From an uncultured Lachnospiraceae bacterium (GTDB lineage: Bacteria > Bacillota > Clostridia > Lachnospirales > Lachnospiraceae), in the NCBI GenBank assembly GCA_910588965.1, contig CAJUSO010000013.1:1-64000 (forward strand): DNA of 64,000 nucleotides, in the 5' to 3' direction. Position numbers and translations under genes: made by a program. A model generated the notes under the pieces. The model was not told where the DNA came from. It worked only from the letters and a program-made list of their open reading frames with translations, and ran no database searches. Shown here piece after piece: positions 40,751-50,554 of this stretch; position 1 is the first letter of the stretch; each line of letters starts with the position of its first letter.

Positions 40751-43642
40751 ATGAGATATAAAAAAATCGTCAGCGGCCTGCTGGCATGCGCAATGGCAGT
40801 GACCTCTGTGTTTGCAGGGAATGTGGCTACGGTAAAGGCAGACGGGGCAGAAATGCCAACGCCGGTAGCATCCTATGATTTTAACGGAAGCCTTGGGGAA
40901 GGGGATTTGGCAGGTAAGGCAGTTGTGAAAGGGCTTGGCGATTATACTGGGGATGTTGTATATGAGCCAGGGCTGGCAGAAGGCGACAAGGCCGTAAGGC
41001 TTGGAAACTATGGCGTTAAGCTGGCTCCTACGGATTTGGGGACAGAGTACACGGTGTCTGTCTGGCTTAAGCCGGATGGGAACCTGGCAAACAACCAGTC
41101 CGTATTTTTCCTGGGTTATCATAATCCAGAGAAATGGATAGGGGTAGCAGGCACGGATAACGCAGGTACTGTAAAAGTATGGACACATGATAATAATGCG
41201 TATAAATGGGCTACAGTCCGCCAGGCAGGCCTTCCAGGCGGGGAATGGACCTTAATGACCCTGACCCAGTCTGGGGAAGACTTAACAGTCTATCGGAATG
41301 GCCAGGTAGTTGGGGAAGGCTCTGTGAAAGCAGTAGAGGCATTGAACGGCGAGAACCAGAGCATCTGGGTTGGCGTGACAAATTGGGATACGCCTTTTGC
41401 CGGCCTGGTGGATGACGTCAAGGTGTATGATACGGCATTGTCTGCAGAACAAGTGGCTTCCCTATACCCGACCGCAGCAGAAATGTTTGGGATGCAGGGG
41501 ATTTCCGCTACAAAGGAAATGGAATTGTTGGAAGGGGGCACAGGGACAATCCGTGTAACCGTCCCTTCTGTCGTCCCAGATCCTGTGGTTGATTTTGTAT
41601 CCGAAAACCCTTCTGTCGCAACAGTAGATGCGGCGGGTAAAGTGACGGCCATCAAGGAAGGGACTGCAAAAATTACGGCATCCGTTACATTTGAAGGAAT
41701 TACAAAGACAGCAGATACAGCTGTTACGGTAAAGAGAAATGAAACGGTAAATAAAGAAATGGCAGTAGATTATGACTTATCCGGGGCAGAAGGCGGAAAG
41801 CTGAAGGATAAATCCGGCAATGGGAACGACGCAACCATCCACAATCCTGCAACGGTTACATTTACCAAGGAAGACGGTGTGGACGTCATGAACATCACTG
41901 ACGCCGCAAGCTATCTGGATCTGCCGCTGAGCATTATGGATTCCCTGTCAAACCAGGAGGAGTTTACGATTGAAGCAACCTATGCAAGGAGCAGCAATGC
42001 GGGCGGCACATCCTGGCTGTTCAACTTTGGCTCTATCCCAAAGAGCACAGGGACGAACTATTTATTCTACTGTCCATGGTTCTCCTTTGGCGGCAATGAA
42101 GTAAGGGCAGGCATTAAAGATAACAACAACGAAAAGCTGTTCACTACAGGCCTGGTAAATGAGAATGAGCAGTTCTACACCGTGAATATGGTGTTTAACA
42201 ACGGCACAATCAAATTATACTTAGACGGCGTGAAAATCGGCGGACAGGTTGATTCTGGTTACAGCATTATGGAAGATGTGGTGAACCCAGGGACCAAGGA
42301 CGGCATTTTAGGTTATATTGGGAAATCCTGCTGGTCGCAGGACACCAACTTCGTGGGCAAGATTTCCCGGTTTAAGATTTACAATAAGGCCATGACAGAT
42401 GAAGACGTGCAGTTATCCGACCCTGCTTACCAGCAGAAATTTGAGGCTGGATTTAGGGGATGGCTGACAGAGGAGCAGGTAAAAGGCCAGAACGCCTCTC
42501 TGGATGCAGTTGTATATAATTTAGCGTTGCCTACGGCTTATAACGAAGTGGACATTACATGGAAATCTTCGGATGCAGGGCGCGTTACGGAAACAGGCCT
42601 TGTCAACAATGGGACGCAGGACCAGAAAGTCACCCTGACGGCAACCGTTACCTCCGGCGCATTGACGGCAGAGAAATCCTTTGAAGTGACGGTAAAGGCT
42701 TTAGACCGTTCTGCATTGGATGTAAAGTTAAAAGAAGCCCAGGAAAAATATGGGAACCCTTATTTATCGGAGGCTTCCAAGACCGTCTTGAAGAAAGCCA
42801 TAGACCGTGCGGCAGCTGTGAAATCCCAGTCTGAGGTTGCAGCGGCAATCAGTGCGCTTGAGAAAGCAATCAGCAAGCTGGATTTCAGCGAACTGTACAA
42901 AGATCCGTTCAGCGTAATTGATGATTCTGCATTAGGGACAGCCATGACAGTGGCGCCGAAAGCTTCCCAGGCGATGAAGCTTACCATCCCAGACAGTGTG
43001 AAGGGCATGGTGAAGGTGTCCTATTCCTCCAGTGATGATAAGGTTGCGTCCGTAAACAGCGCAGGCGTAGTGACAGGCAAGGCGATTGGCTATGCCCGCA
43101 TTACAGCCACGGTAACGGCAGACTATGATAAATTTGCAATGGAATACCAGACCCTGGTAAAAGTTGATTTTAGCATGTCAGGCGTTAAGGCTGGCGCAAA
43201 GGCTAAGGCGCTTGCAAAAGGCAAGGCAACTACAATCACCCTCACAGTCCCAAGCGCCATTAAGAATTTGGGCTCAAAGGTTTCTTACCGTGCAGCCGGC
43301 GCAGTGTCTGTGGATAAGAAGGGTAAGGTAACTGCAAAGAAGGCAGGGAACGGGAAAGTCTATGTGAAGGTAAGCGCGGCCGGCAAGAGCATTACCAGGA
43401 CGGTAGCGTTCAAGGTTGGTGAAATTACAGGGAACAGCAGCGTAAAGGCAAAGAAATCCATCACTTTGAAAGTGAAGGGGATCTCTGGGAAGGTAAAATG
43501 GTCTTTGGATGCAAAAGGCAAGAAGCTTGCAACCATCAGCTCCAGCGGAAAGCTGAAAGCAAAGAACAAAGCTGGCAAGGTTAAAGTAACCGCTAAGGTT
43601 GGGGGCGTAACCATGACAAAGACAGTTACAATCAAGAAATAG
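40751..43642 (+). CDS. Secreted multidomain LamG/Ig-like protein
   Basis: A 963-residue exported protein without an obvious catalytic domain. After a signal peptide (about residues 1-30) comes a LamG/concanavalin-like domain (about 40-240), a Big_2 Ig-like domain (about 250-325), a second LamG-like domain (about 330-550), an Ig-like segment, a FIVAR-like helical module (about 655-715) and several C-terminal Ig-like repeats. The last 120 residues are strongly Lys-rich. LamG domains bind glycans, so it likely tethers substrate or cells beside the GH43 enzymes. Some GH43 or GH2 enzymes carry this layout, but no catalytic triad was found. It starts 20 bp after the first GH43 gene. Confidence 0.75.
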   Translation: MRYKKIVSGLLACAMAVTSVFAGNVATVKADGAEMPTPVASYDFNGSLGEGDLAGKAVVKGLGDYTGDVVYEPGLAEGDKAVRLGNYGVKLAPTDLGTEYTVSVWLKPDGNLANNQSVFFLGYHNPEKWIGVAGTDNAGTVKVWTHDNNAYKWATVRQAGLPGGEWTLMTLTQSGEDLTVYRNGQVVGEGSVKAVEALNGENQSIWVGVTNWDTPFAGLVDDVKVYDTALSAEQVASLYPTAAEMFGMQGISATKEMELLEGGTGTIRVTVPSVVPDPVVDFVSENPSVATVDAAGKVTAIKEGTAKITASVTFEGITKTADTAVTVKRNETVNKEMAVDYDLSGAEGGKLKDKSGNGNDATIHNPATVTFTKEDGVDVMNITDAASYLDLPLSIMDSLSNQEEFTIEATYARSSNAGGTSWLFNFGSIPKSTGTNYLFYCPWFSFGGNEVRAGIKDNNNEKLFTTGLVNENEQFYTVNMVFNNGTIKLYLDGVKIGGQVDSGYSIMEDVVNPGTKDGILGYIGKSCWSQDTNFVGKISRFKIYNKAMTDEDVQLSDPAYQQKFEAGFRGWLTEEQVKGQNASLDAVVYNLALPTAYNEVDITWKSSDAGRVTETGLVNNGTQDQKVTLTATVTSGALTAEKSFEVTVKALDRSALDVKLKEAQEKYGNPYLSEASKTVLKKAIDRAAAVKSQSEVAAAISALEKAISKLDFSELYKDPFSVIDDSALGTAMTVAPKASQAMKLTIPDSVKGMVKVSYSSSDDKVASVNSAGVVTGKAIGYARITATVTADYDKFAMEYQTLVKVDFSMSGVKAGAKAKALAKGKATTITLTVPSAIKNLGSKVSYRAAGAVSVDKKGKVTAKKAGNGKVYVKVSAAGKSITRTVAFKVGEITGNSSVKAKKSITLKVKGISGKVKWSLDAKGKKLATISSSGKLKAKNKAGKVKVTAKVGGVTMTKTVTIKK

Positions 43643-43665
43643 GGGATGGAAACAGGAGGTAATAT

Positions 43666-46194
43666 ATGAAGCGGAGAATATGGAGGACATTATTCGCTGC
43701 ATGCCTTACCGCAACCCTGACAGTGGGCGCCCTGCCCGCTGCAGGGCTGCAGGCTAAGGCTGCAGGTATTTCAGGTACAGTAGAAAGCGGCTTGGTTATC
43801 CGGGAATCTGAAATCCATCAGCTGCTGACAGGGGATTTAACCCTTCCTGGCACAGTGAACGGCTTGCCTGGCGCAACAATAACCTATAGCGTAGGGAATG
43901 CTGACGCGAAGTATGTATCAATAGACGGCAATACCCTGAAGGTGGCAAGGCCTTATGCAGGGGAAGGGGATTATCCATTCACATTGTCTGCCACCGTGGC
44001 GTCTGGTGAGGAATCCTACACGAAGGAATTCCCATTGACAGTCCGGGAAGGCCTTTCGGACGATTCTTATGCAGGTTATCTTTATGTATGTTTTTCAGAC
44101 ATAAAGAATCCGGCAACGGCAGCCCATGAGTGGACAGACGTGCAGCAGGTACATTTTTTCCTGAGTGAGGATGGGCTGAACTGGACGGCGCTGAATGGGT
44201 GCAACCCAGCATTTTTGGCAGGCTCTGATTATTTAGATAATATCGAAAGCTGCGGCGCAAACAGCATAAACTATAAGGTGGCGCCTGGCACGGACATTGA
44301 GAAGACGGTCAGCGGGGATGCTTCCGTGCTGTTTCCGTTCGAAGGAAGGGATCAGGGAATCCGCGACCCCTATATGATCCGCGGCTCCAGAGCAGATGGG
44401 AGCGATTCCAACAAAGTCTGGATCCTGGCTACAGATCTGAACACCCATGCACAGCAGTATGGTACGGCAACCAATAAAGCAAACAATATCTGCGGGAATT
44501 GGGGACTTACCTCTACCGTTGGGGTGGGGAGCACCCATCTGTTTATTTATGAGACCGAGGACTGGGTACATTGGACCAGGCGTTGGGTTGATGTGGGGAG
44601 CCAGATAAATTCTGCAATGGCATGGGCGCCTGAGGCAATCTATAATCCGGAAAAGGATAATTATTTGGTATATTGGTCTGCCCGCGTCGATGCAGACGGG
44701 GCTTCCAGGGACCGTCTCTATTGCAATGAGACCAAAGACTTTGTAAACTTTGGGCCTACAAAACTCTATGAGCAGGAAGATTTCTATAAAAAATATGGAG
44801 TGAACGGGCGGGGAGGGAACAGCGGCTACGGCAACATTGATACTTCCCAGCTTTGGGTAGCCGGCAAAGACAAGAATGGCCAGGATACGCCCTATGGCAC
44901 ACTGTACCGTTTGGTAAAGGATGAGACCAACAACCACATTGAGCTGATGGGCGCAAACAGCGTATTAGACCCAAATGTGGATTACGATGCATCAAACCCA
45001 ATTGGCATTAAGCCTTATACCTTAGGCGATATTACTTACAGCACGAAGTCTGATCTGTCTAATATCCCAGGGGAAACCAATGATATCAAACGTGCGGACA
45101 TTGTATATAATTGGTTTGCGGACCAGTCTGTCGGAGACCACTTTACGAAGATTGACAATGCTGAAATGGAAAGCAAGATTGGGGCCTATGAAGGGGCCAC
45201 GATGTTTAAGTTCATTGACCGTGACGAGTGGTGTGTGATGATTGACGCCTATGGCGATATGAGCATCCGTTATGAGCCATACCTTTCCACCGATTTGTCA
45301 AAACCCAACAGCATTAAGAAGGTAACCAGCGGCTATGGCCGTACAGGCGGTGATGTAGGCTGCCATGGCGGGATGATCCCCATTACGGTAAAAGAGTACA
45401 ATACTTTGATTGACACATACAACGGAGATCCAAGCGTAAACAATTACCACAAGATCGATTATATCCCGGTAGATAAGAGGGTATTAGGGGACAAGGCAAA
45501 ATCCTTAGTCCTGGCCTCAAAAGATAGCGCTTACAGCAGCACTGTGAGGGCACAGATGGCGCAGCTTGCCGCCCAGATGGATACAGCTTCTAAGGATACA
45601 GGCATGGCGTCTTCAGATGTAAACCGGCTGGCGGCCCGTGCGGATAAGCTGATGGGCAACAAGATGCTAAAGGTTCCGGAGCTGACGGCAGACAGCGTTA
45701 CTTTGGATGAAACGTCGCTTACACTCTGCACGAAGGCAACCGAAGGGCTTTCTACAAAGGCTACGCTTCAGGCAGAGGCAAGCATCGACAAGGAGACCAG
45801 CAAGATTACCTTTAAGTCCAGCAGGCCAGAAGTTGCGGCTGTAACCAGCAAGGGTGTGGTTACGGCCAAGAAGGCAGGCACAGCTACCATCACGGCCATG
45901 GCTCCCGGCGGCGCAAAAGCCGCCTGCAAGGTGACGGTAAAGGGAATCCCAAGCAAGATTACCTTAAATAAGAAGAATGCGGCTTTAAAAGTGAAAAAGA
46001 GCCTCCAATTAAAAGTAACCATCCCCAAGGGTACGGTTTGCTCCAAGTTTACCTACAAGTCTAACAAGCCAAAGGTTGCATCCGTTTCCAGCAGCGGGAA
46101 GATTACCGCCAAGAAGAAAGGCACAGCTAAAATTACGGTTACGGCTTCTAATAATAAGAAAGCAAAAGCCACCATTACCATTAAAGTAAAATAA
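43666..46194 (+). CDS. Secreted GH43-like glycosidase with Big_2 tail
   Basis: An 842-residue exported protein. Signal peptide about residues 1-33. An immunoglobulin-like N-domain (about 38-135, atypical Big) precedes a GH43/62-type propeller (about 140-610) showing QGIRDPYMIRG (base Asp), AMAWAPEAIYNPEKDNYLVYW (with the conserved acidic residue) and GATMFKFIDRDEWCVMID. Two Big_2 domains close the protein (about 665-842), each with the VASVSSSGKITAKKKGTAKI pattern. It sits 24 bp behind the LamG protein and ends the cluster, just before a strong terminator. No sortase motif is present. The basic tails may hold these proteins to the wall. Confidence 0.8.
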   Translation: MKRRIWRTLFAACLTATLTVGALPAAGLQAKAAGISGTVESGLVIRESEIHQLLTGDLTLPGTVNGLPGATITYSVGNADAKYVSIDGNTLKVARPYAGEGDYPFTLSATVASGEESYTKEFPLTVREGLSDDSYAGYLYVCFSDIKNPATAAHEWTDVQQVHFFLSEDGLNWTALNGCNPAFLAGSDYLDNIESCGANSINYKVAPGTDIEKTVSGDASVLFPFEGRDQGIRDPYMIRGSRADGSDSNKVWILATDLNTHAQQYGTATNKANNICGNWGLTSTVGVGSTHLFIYETEDWVHWTRRWVDVGSQINSAMAWAPEAIYNPEKDNYLVYWSARVDADGASRDRLYCNETKDFVNFGPTKLYEQEDFYKKYGVNGRGGNSGYGNIDTSQLWVAGKDKNGQDTPYGTLYRLVKDETNNHIELMGANSVLDPNVDYDASNPIGIKPYTLGDITYSTKSDLSNIPGETNDIKRADIVYNWFADQSVGDHFTKIDNAEMESKIGAYEGATMFKFIDRDEWCVMIDAYGDMSIRYEPYLSTDLSKPNSIKKVTSGYGRTGGDVGCHGGMIPITVKEYNTLIDTYNGDPSVNNYHKIDYIPVDKRVLGDKAKSLVLASKDSAYSSTVRAQMAQLAAQMDTASKDTGMASSDVNRLAARADKLMGNKMLKVPELTADSVTLDETSLTLCTKATEGLSTKATLQAEASIDKETSKITFKSSRPEVAAVTSKGVVTAKKAGTATITAMAPGGAKAACKVTVKGIPSKITLNKKNAALKVKKSLQLKVTIPKGTVCSKFTYKSNKPKVASVSSSGKITAKKKGTAKITVTASNNKKAKATITIKVK

Positions 46195-46229
46195 GGAAGT
46201 AATTTGCAAGACGGGAACAGCCCTTAGTG

Positions 46230-46312
46230 GGATGCCGCAGCATAGCAGGCCCTTACAAGAAAATGCCTAGATATTCTTGTAAGGGCCATGGTATGCTGCG
46301 GCATCCTTTTTT
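46230..46312 (+). terminator. Strong terminator of the GH43 cluster
   Basis: A two-part stem pairs GGATGCCGCAGCATA (46230-46244) with TATGCTGCGGCATCC (46292-46306) and GGCCCTTACAAGAA (46248-46261) with TTCTTGTAAGGGCC (46274-46287). A TTTTTT run follows directly. It is the best intrinsic terminator in the window. Confidence 0.92.
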
Positions 46313-46363
46313 CCAATAAAAAAACCTAAATTCTAAAGAAATTATTAAATCACAAAAATACTA

Positions 46364-46432
46364 TTGACAATGTTTTTTGTTAGTGCTATCTTATGTACAT
46401 GGATGTTAGCACTCTTGATGGTTGAGTGCTAA
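46364..46432 (+). promoter_or_regulatory. SigA promoter and CIRCE operator of the heat-shock operon
   Basis: TTGACA (46364-46369), a 17-bp spacer and TATCTT (46387-46392) form the promoter. Just downstream lies a perfect CIRCE element, TTAGCACTC-N9-GAGTGCTAA (46406-46432), the binding site of HrcA. The position near the transcription start means HrcA represses the operon it heads. Confidence 0.95.
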
Positions 46433-46457
46433 CAAAACGAATTTTCGGAGGATTGTA

Positions 46458-47501
46458 ATGCAGGAGTTGGATGAGAGGAAAATTAAAATTTTAAACGCAA
46501 TCATCCGCAATTACCTGGACACCGGGGAGCCGGTGGGTTCCAGGACCATTTCCAAATATTCCGATCTGAGTTTAAGTTCTGCGACAATCCGGAATGAGAT
46601 GTCGGATTTGGAGGAAATGGGATTTATCTTACAGCCCCACACTTCCGCAGGCCGGATCCCCTCAGACAAGGGCTATCGGTTCTATGTAGACAGCCTGATG
46701 AAAGAAAAGGACCGGGAAGTCACAGAAATGAAGGAGTTCATGATTGAGCATACGGAGCGGATGGAGCGGGTGCTAAAGCAGATGGCGAAAGCGCTTGCAG
46801 AGAATACGAACTATACGGCGATGATTACGGCGCCTTCCTATCAGAGGAACAAGCTGAAGTTCCTGCAGCTGTCCCAGATTGATAAGGAACAGCTCTTAGC
46901 GGTGATTGTGATGGAAGGGAACCTGGTGAAGAATAAAATGATTTCCACCAGGGAGGCATTGGACAATGAGACGCTGCTGAAGCTGAATATCCTATTGAAT
47001 ACCAGCTTGAACGGCCTCTCGGCAGAGCAGATTAACCTGGGCACGATTGCCAGGCTGAAGGAGCAGGCGGGGATTCACAGCAATATTGTCAGTGATTTGC
47101 TGGATGCCTTGGCAGAAGCCATACAGGAAGAGGAAGAGCTGGAGATTTACACCAGCGGCACGACTAACATCCTGAAGTATCCGGAGCTTCAGGATTCCCA
47201 AAGAGCCAGCGAGCTCTTGAATACCTTCGAGGAGAAGCAGCAGCTGATTGCCCTGGTGAATGAGACCCTTGCTTCAGAGGAAGAAACAGGGATCCAGGTA
47301 TATATCGGCGATGAATCGCCTATCCGGAATATGAAGGACTGCAGCGTGGTGACAGCAACCTACCGCCTGGGCGGCGGGATGCAGGGGACAATAGGGATTA
47401 TCGGCCCGAAGCGTATGGATTATGAAAATGTAGTGGATAACCTAAAGACTTTAAAGAGCCAATTGGATAGCGTATTTAAAAAGCCAGGCGGTAAGGCATA
47501 G
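46458..47501 (+). CDS. hrcA: Heat-inducible transcription repressor HrcA
   Basis: A 347-residue HrcA, which binds CIRCE and is kept folded by GroE or DnaK. The winged-helix N-terminus reads RKIKILNAIIRNYLDTGEPVGSRTI, then SATIRNEMSDLEEMG and HTSAGRIPSDKGYRFYVDSL. The central GAF-like and C-terminal GGGMQGTIGIIGPKRMDYENVV follow. ATG 46458 is chosen for the CGGAGG eight bases upstream. An earlier in-frame TTG lies inside CIRCE. It is the first gene of hrcA-grpE-dnaK-dnaJ. Confidence 0.97.
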   Translation: MQELDERKIKILNAIIRNYLDTGEPVGSRTISKYSDLSLSSATIRNEMSDLEEMGFILQPHTSAGRIPSDKGYRFYVDSLMKEKDREVTEMKEFMIEHTERMERVLKQMAKALAENTNYTAMITAPSYQRNKLKFLQLSQIDKEQLLAVIVMEGNLVKNKMISTREALDNETLLKLNILLNTSLNGLSAEQINLGTIARLKEQAGIHSNIVSDLLDALAEAIQEEEELEIYTSGTTNILKYPELQDSQRASELLNTFEEKQQLIALVNETLASEEETGIQVYIGDESPIRNMKDCSVVTATYRLGGGMQGTIGIIGPKRMDYENVVDNLKTLKSQLDSVFKKPGGKA

Positions 47502-47713
47502 CAGATAGATGGAAGCCATTGGCAAGGGATCCTGCTTGGCATCCCAGGGCAGCCAAATTGTGATAGAAGCAGCCGGATTCGGAACATGCATAAGGAAGCA
47601 CGGCATTGGTAAGGAGCCGCCGCATCATATGGAACATGCATAGGGAAGATCCGCGCTGCGCCTGCAGGGGAAGCAGGGCAGAGAGGATAACAAGGATAGA
47701 AAGGCGAAGGAAT

Positions 47714-48403
47714 ATGGCAGAGAATAAAGATAGAGACCAGGCAGAAGGGATATCCCTGGATGCAGAGGAGGATGTGATGGAAGAAAGAGAAGGGAAGGCA
47801 CAAGAAGAAGCCCTGGAGGAAGGCGTGGCCGAAGACTCCTTAGAGGAATCTGGCCAAGAGGAGCCGGAGGCTGCAGAAGGGGCAGGCGAGGAAGGCCAAG
47901 AAGAGGGAACGGCAGGAGAGGAAGGCGCTGAGAAGAAAAGCTTTTTTAAGCGCAAAGAGAAGAAGGGCAAACAAGAAGAGAAAATCGCAGAACTGACCGA
48001 CCGGCTGCAGCGCCAGATGGCAGAATTTGACAATTTCCGTAAACGGACGGAGAAGGAGAAGGCTCAGATGTTTGAGATAGGCGCCAAAAGCGTCATTGAG
48101 AAAATCCTCCCAGTTGTGGATAATTTTGAAAGAGGCCTGGCCGCCGTCCCAAAAGAGGATGCAGAAGACCCCTTTGTGCAGGGGATGGATAAAATCTATA
48201 AGCAGCTTATGACAGAGTTGGAGAGCCTGGGCGTTAAGCCGATTGAAGCGGTTGGGACAGAATTTAACCCGGATTTCCACAATGCAGTCATGCAGGTGGA
48301 GAGCGAAGAATTGGAATCCGGCATGGTAGCACAAGAAATGCAGAAAGGTTATCTGTACCGGGACAGCGTAGTAAGGCACAGCATGGTGTCGGTGGTGCAG
48401 TAA
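47714..48403 (+). CDS. grpE: Nucleotide exchange factor GrpE
   Basis: A 229-residue co-chaperone that releases ADP from DnaK. The first 85 residues are very acidic and low in complexity (EEEGKAQEEALEEG-like). The long helix and beta-wing are typical: QRQMAEFDNFRKRTEKEK, IEKILPVVDNFERGL, then VKPIEAVGTEFNPDFHNAVM and DSVVRHSMVSVVQ. ATG 47714 is preferred over an upstream frame extension of 36 codons that shows no family match. It lies 212 bp after hrcA, a rather long gap. Confidence 0.95.
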   Translation: MAENKDRDQAEGISLDAEEDVMEEREGKAQEEALEEGVAEDSLEESGQEEPEAAEGAGEEGQEEGTAGEEGAEKKSFFKRKEKKGKQEEKIAELTDRLQRQMAEFDNFRKRTEKEKAQMFEIGAKSVIEKILPVVDNFERGLAAVPKEDAEDPFVQGMDKIYKQLMTELESLGVKPIEAVGTEFNPDFHNAVMQVESEELESGMVAQEMQKGYLYRDSVVRHSMVSVVQ

Positions 48404-48473
48404 CGATTATAATTTCGTAAGAAACAGCAAATCATATAAATATTAATTTTCTATTTTAGTAGGAGGTTTTATT

Positions 48474-50339
48474 ATGAGCAAGATTATTGGTATTGACTTA
48501 GGGACAACAAATAGCTGTGTAGCAGTCATGGAAGGCGGTAAGCCAACGGTTATCGCCAATACAGAGGGAGCAAGGACGACGCCGTCTGTAGTTGCATTCA
48601 CAAAGACAGGGGAAAGGCTGGTGGGCGAGCCTGCAAAGCGCCAGGCAGTGACCAATGCAGAGAAGACCATTTCCTCCATTAAGAGGGATATGGGTACGGA
48701 CCAGAAGAGGCACATTGACGAGAAGAATTACTCCCCGCAGGAAATTTCTGCCATGATCCTGCAGAAATTAAAGGCTGACGCAGAGAATTACCTGGGCGAG
48801 AAGGTAACGAAGGCAGTAATCACTGTACCGGCATATTTCAACGATGCGCAGCGCCAGGCTACCAAGGATGCAGGCAAGATTGCAGGCCTGGAGGTAGAGC
48901 GTATTATCAATGAGCCTACGGCGGCAGCATTAGCCTATGGCCTTGATAACGAGAAAGAACAGAAGATTATGGTATACGACCTGGGCGGCGGTACGTTTGA
49001 CGTTTCCATTATTGAGATTGGGGAAGGCGTGATTGAGGTATTGTCCACTTCCGGGGACAACCGCTTAGGCGGCGACGACTTTGACCAGAAAGTAACAGAC
49101 TATATGCTGGCTGAGTTCAAGAAGGCAGAGGGCGTTGACCTGTCCAATGATAAGATGGCTTTGCAGAGGCTGAAGGAAGCAGCTGAAAAAGCGAAGAAAG
49201 AGCTTTCTTCCGCTACTACTACCAATATTAACCTGCCTTTCATCACAGCAACAGCAGAAGGGCCGAAGCATTTTGACATGAACCTGACCAGGGCCAAATT
49301 TGATGAACTGACCCACGATTTGGTAGAGCGTACCGCAGTTCCGGTACAGAATGCATTGAGGGACGCAGGCCTTACGGCTTCTGAATTAGGGCAGGTATTG
49401 TTGGTAGGCGGTTCCACCCGTGTCCCGGCTGTACAGGATAAGGTAAAACAGCTGACAGGCAAGGAACCCAGCAAATCCCTGAACCCAGACGAGTGTGTTG
49501 CCCTTGGCGCATCCATCCAGGGCGGGAAGTTAGCCGGGGACGAAGGCGCAGGGGAAATCCTCCTCCTGGACGTCACCCCATTGTCCCTGTCCATAGAGAC
49601 AATGGGCGGCATTGCCACCAGGCTGATTGAGAGGAATACCACAATCCCCACCAAGAAGAGCCAGGTATTCTCCACGGCAGCAGACAACCAGACAGCCGTA
49701 GATATCAATGTGGTACAGGGCGAGCGCCAGTTTGTACGGGATAACAAGTCCTTAGGCCAGTTCCGCCTGGATGGGATCCCGCCAGCACGGAGGGGTGTTC
49801 CCCAGATTGAGGTTACCTTTGATATTGATGCCAACGGCATTGTAAATGTTTCTGCCAAGGATTTGGGTACAGGCAAAGAGCAGCATATCACCATTACCGC
49901 AGGCTCCAATATGTCTGAGGCGGACATTGAGAAGGCAGTGAAAGAGGCGGCAGAGTTTGAAGCACAGGATAAGAAGCGCAAGGATGCCATTGACACCAGG
50001 AATGATGCAGACTCCTTCGTATTCCAGACAGAAAAGGCTTTGGAAGAAGTAGGGGCTAACTTAGATGCTAGCGACAAGGCGGCTGTGGAGGCTGACCTGA
50101 ACGCCTTGAAGTCTATGGTAGAGGCACATCCCAATGCCGAGGAAATGACAGACAGCCAGCTTGGGGACATGAAGGCGGCCAAAGAGAAACTGATGGAAAG
50201 CGCACAGAAATTATTTGCCAAGATGTATGAGAATGCCCAGGCGGCACAGGGGGCGGCAGGCCCAGCCCCAGATATGGGGGAGGCTTCCTACACCAGCGCA
50301 GATGATGATGTGGTAGATGCAGATTATAAAGAAGTATAA
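48474..50339 (+). CDS. dnaK: Chaperone DnaK (Hsp70)
   Basis: A 621-residue Hsp70. The nucleotide-binding domain opens IIGIDLGTTNSCVAVMEGG and includes IINEPTAAALAYG, YDLGGGTFDVSII and LVGGSTRVPAVQ. The interdomain linker is EILLLDVTPLSLS. The substrate domain contains the expected FDIDANGIVNVSAKDLGTG, and the C-terminus ends in an acidic Asp-rich tail (DDDVVDADYKEV). It lacks the 24-residue insertion of Gram-negative DnaK, as expected of Bacillota. AGGAGG precedes ATG 48474. The gene is 70 bp after grpE. Confidence 0.98.
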   Translation: MSKIIGIDLGTTNSCVAVMEGGKPTVIANTEGARTTPSVVAFTKTGERLVGEPAKRQAVTNAEKTISSIKRDMGTDQKRHIDEKNYSPQEISAMILQKLKADAENYLGEKVTKAVITVPAYFNDAQRQATKDAGKIAGLEVERIINEPTAAALAYGLDNEKEQKIMVYDLGGGTFDVSIIEIGEGVIEVLSTSGDNRLGGDDFDQKVTDYMLAEFKKAEGVDLSNDKMALQRLKEAAEKAKKELSSATTTNINLPFITATAEGPKHFDMNLTRAKFDELTHDLVERTAVPVQNALRDAGLTASELGQVLLVGGSTRVPAVQDKVKQLTGKEPSKSLNPDECVALGASIQGGKLAGDEGAGEILLLDVTPLSLSIETMGGIATRLIERNTTIPTKKSQVFSTAADNQTAVDINVVQGERQFVRDNKSLGQFRLDGIPPARRGVPQIEVTFDIDANGIVNVSAKDLGTGKEQHITITAGSNMSEADIEKAVKEAAEFEAQDKKRKDAIDTRNDADSFVFQTEKALEEVGANLDASDKAAVEADLNALKSMVEAHPNAEEMTDSQLGDMKAAKEKLMESAQKLFAKMYENAQAAQGAAGPAPDMGEASYTSADDDVVDADYKEV

Positions 50340-50554
50340 GATGGATACAGCGAGTGCTTATCACTGTGAGTAAGGAACCATGTAGGCCTGCTTGCACCAT
50401 GTGCAGCTGTTAAGGGTTGGATCTCCCGTAGTTCGCTGCGGGGGATTTGACTGTTTGGAGGATGTTGCAACAGCAAGCTTCCAGGCCAGCTTGGGTTCCT
50501 GTAGTTTTAGGCTTGCTGCACTGTAGCAGAGAGGAAATATGAGAGGAAGAAATC
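50340..50554 (+). other. dnaK-dnaJ intergenic region with UUCG hairpin
   Basis: A 215-bp gap with no gene. At about 50427-50448 a stem pairs CTCCCGTAG with CTGCGGGGG around a TTCG tetraloop, with G-T wobbles. No T-run follows closely, so it may be an mRNA processing or stabilising structure between dnaK and dnaJ, not a full terminator. Confidence 0.4.

Noticed and set aside
46422..46457. Upstream TTG extension of hrcA
   Set aside because: It begins inside the CIRCE operator, and the CGGAGG sits just before ATG 46458.
49100..50221. Long open frame (373 codons) antisense to dnaK
   Set aside because: It is the Ser/Ala-rich mirror of a highly codon-biased gene. dnaK on the other strand is certain and this frame has no start signal.
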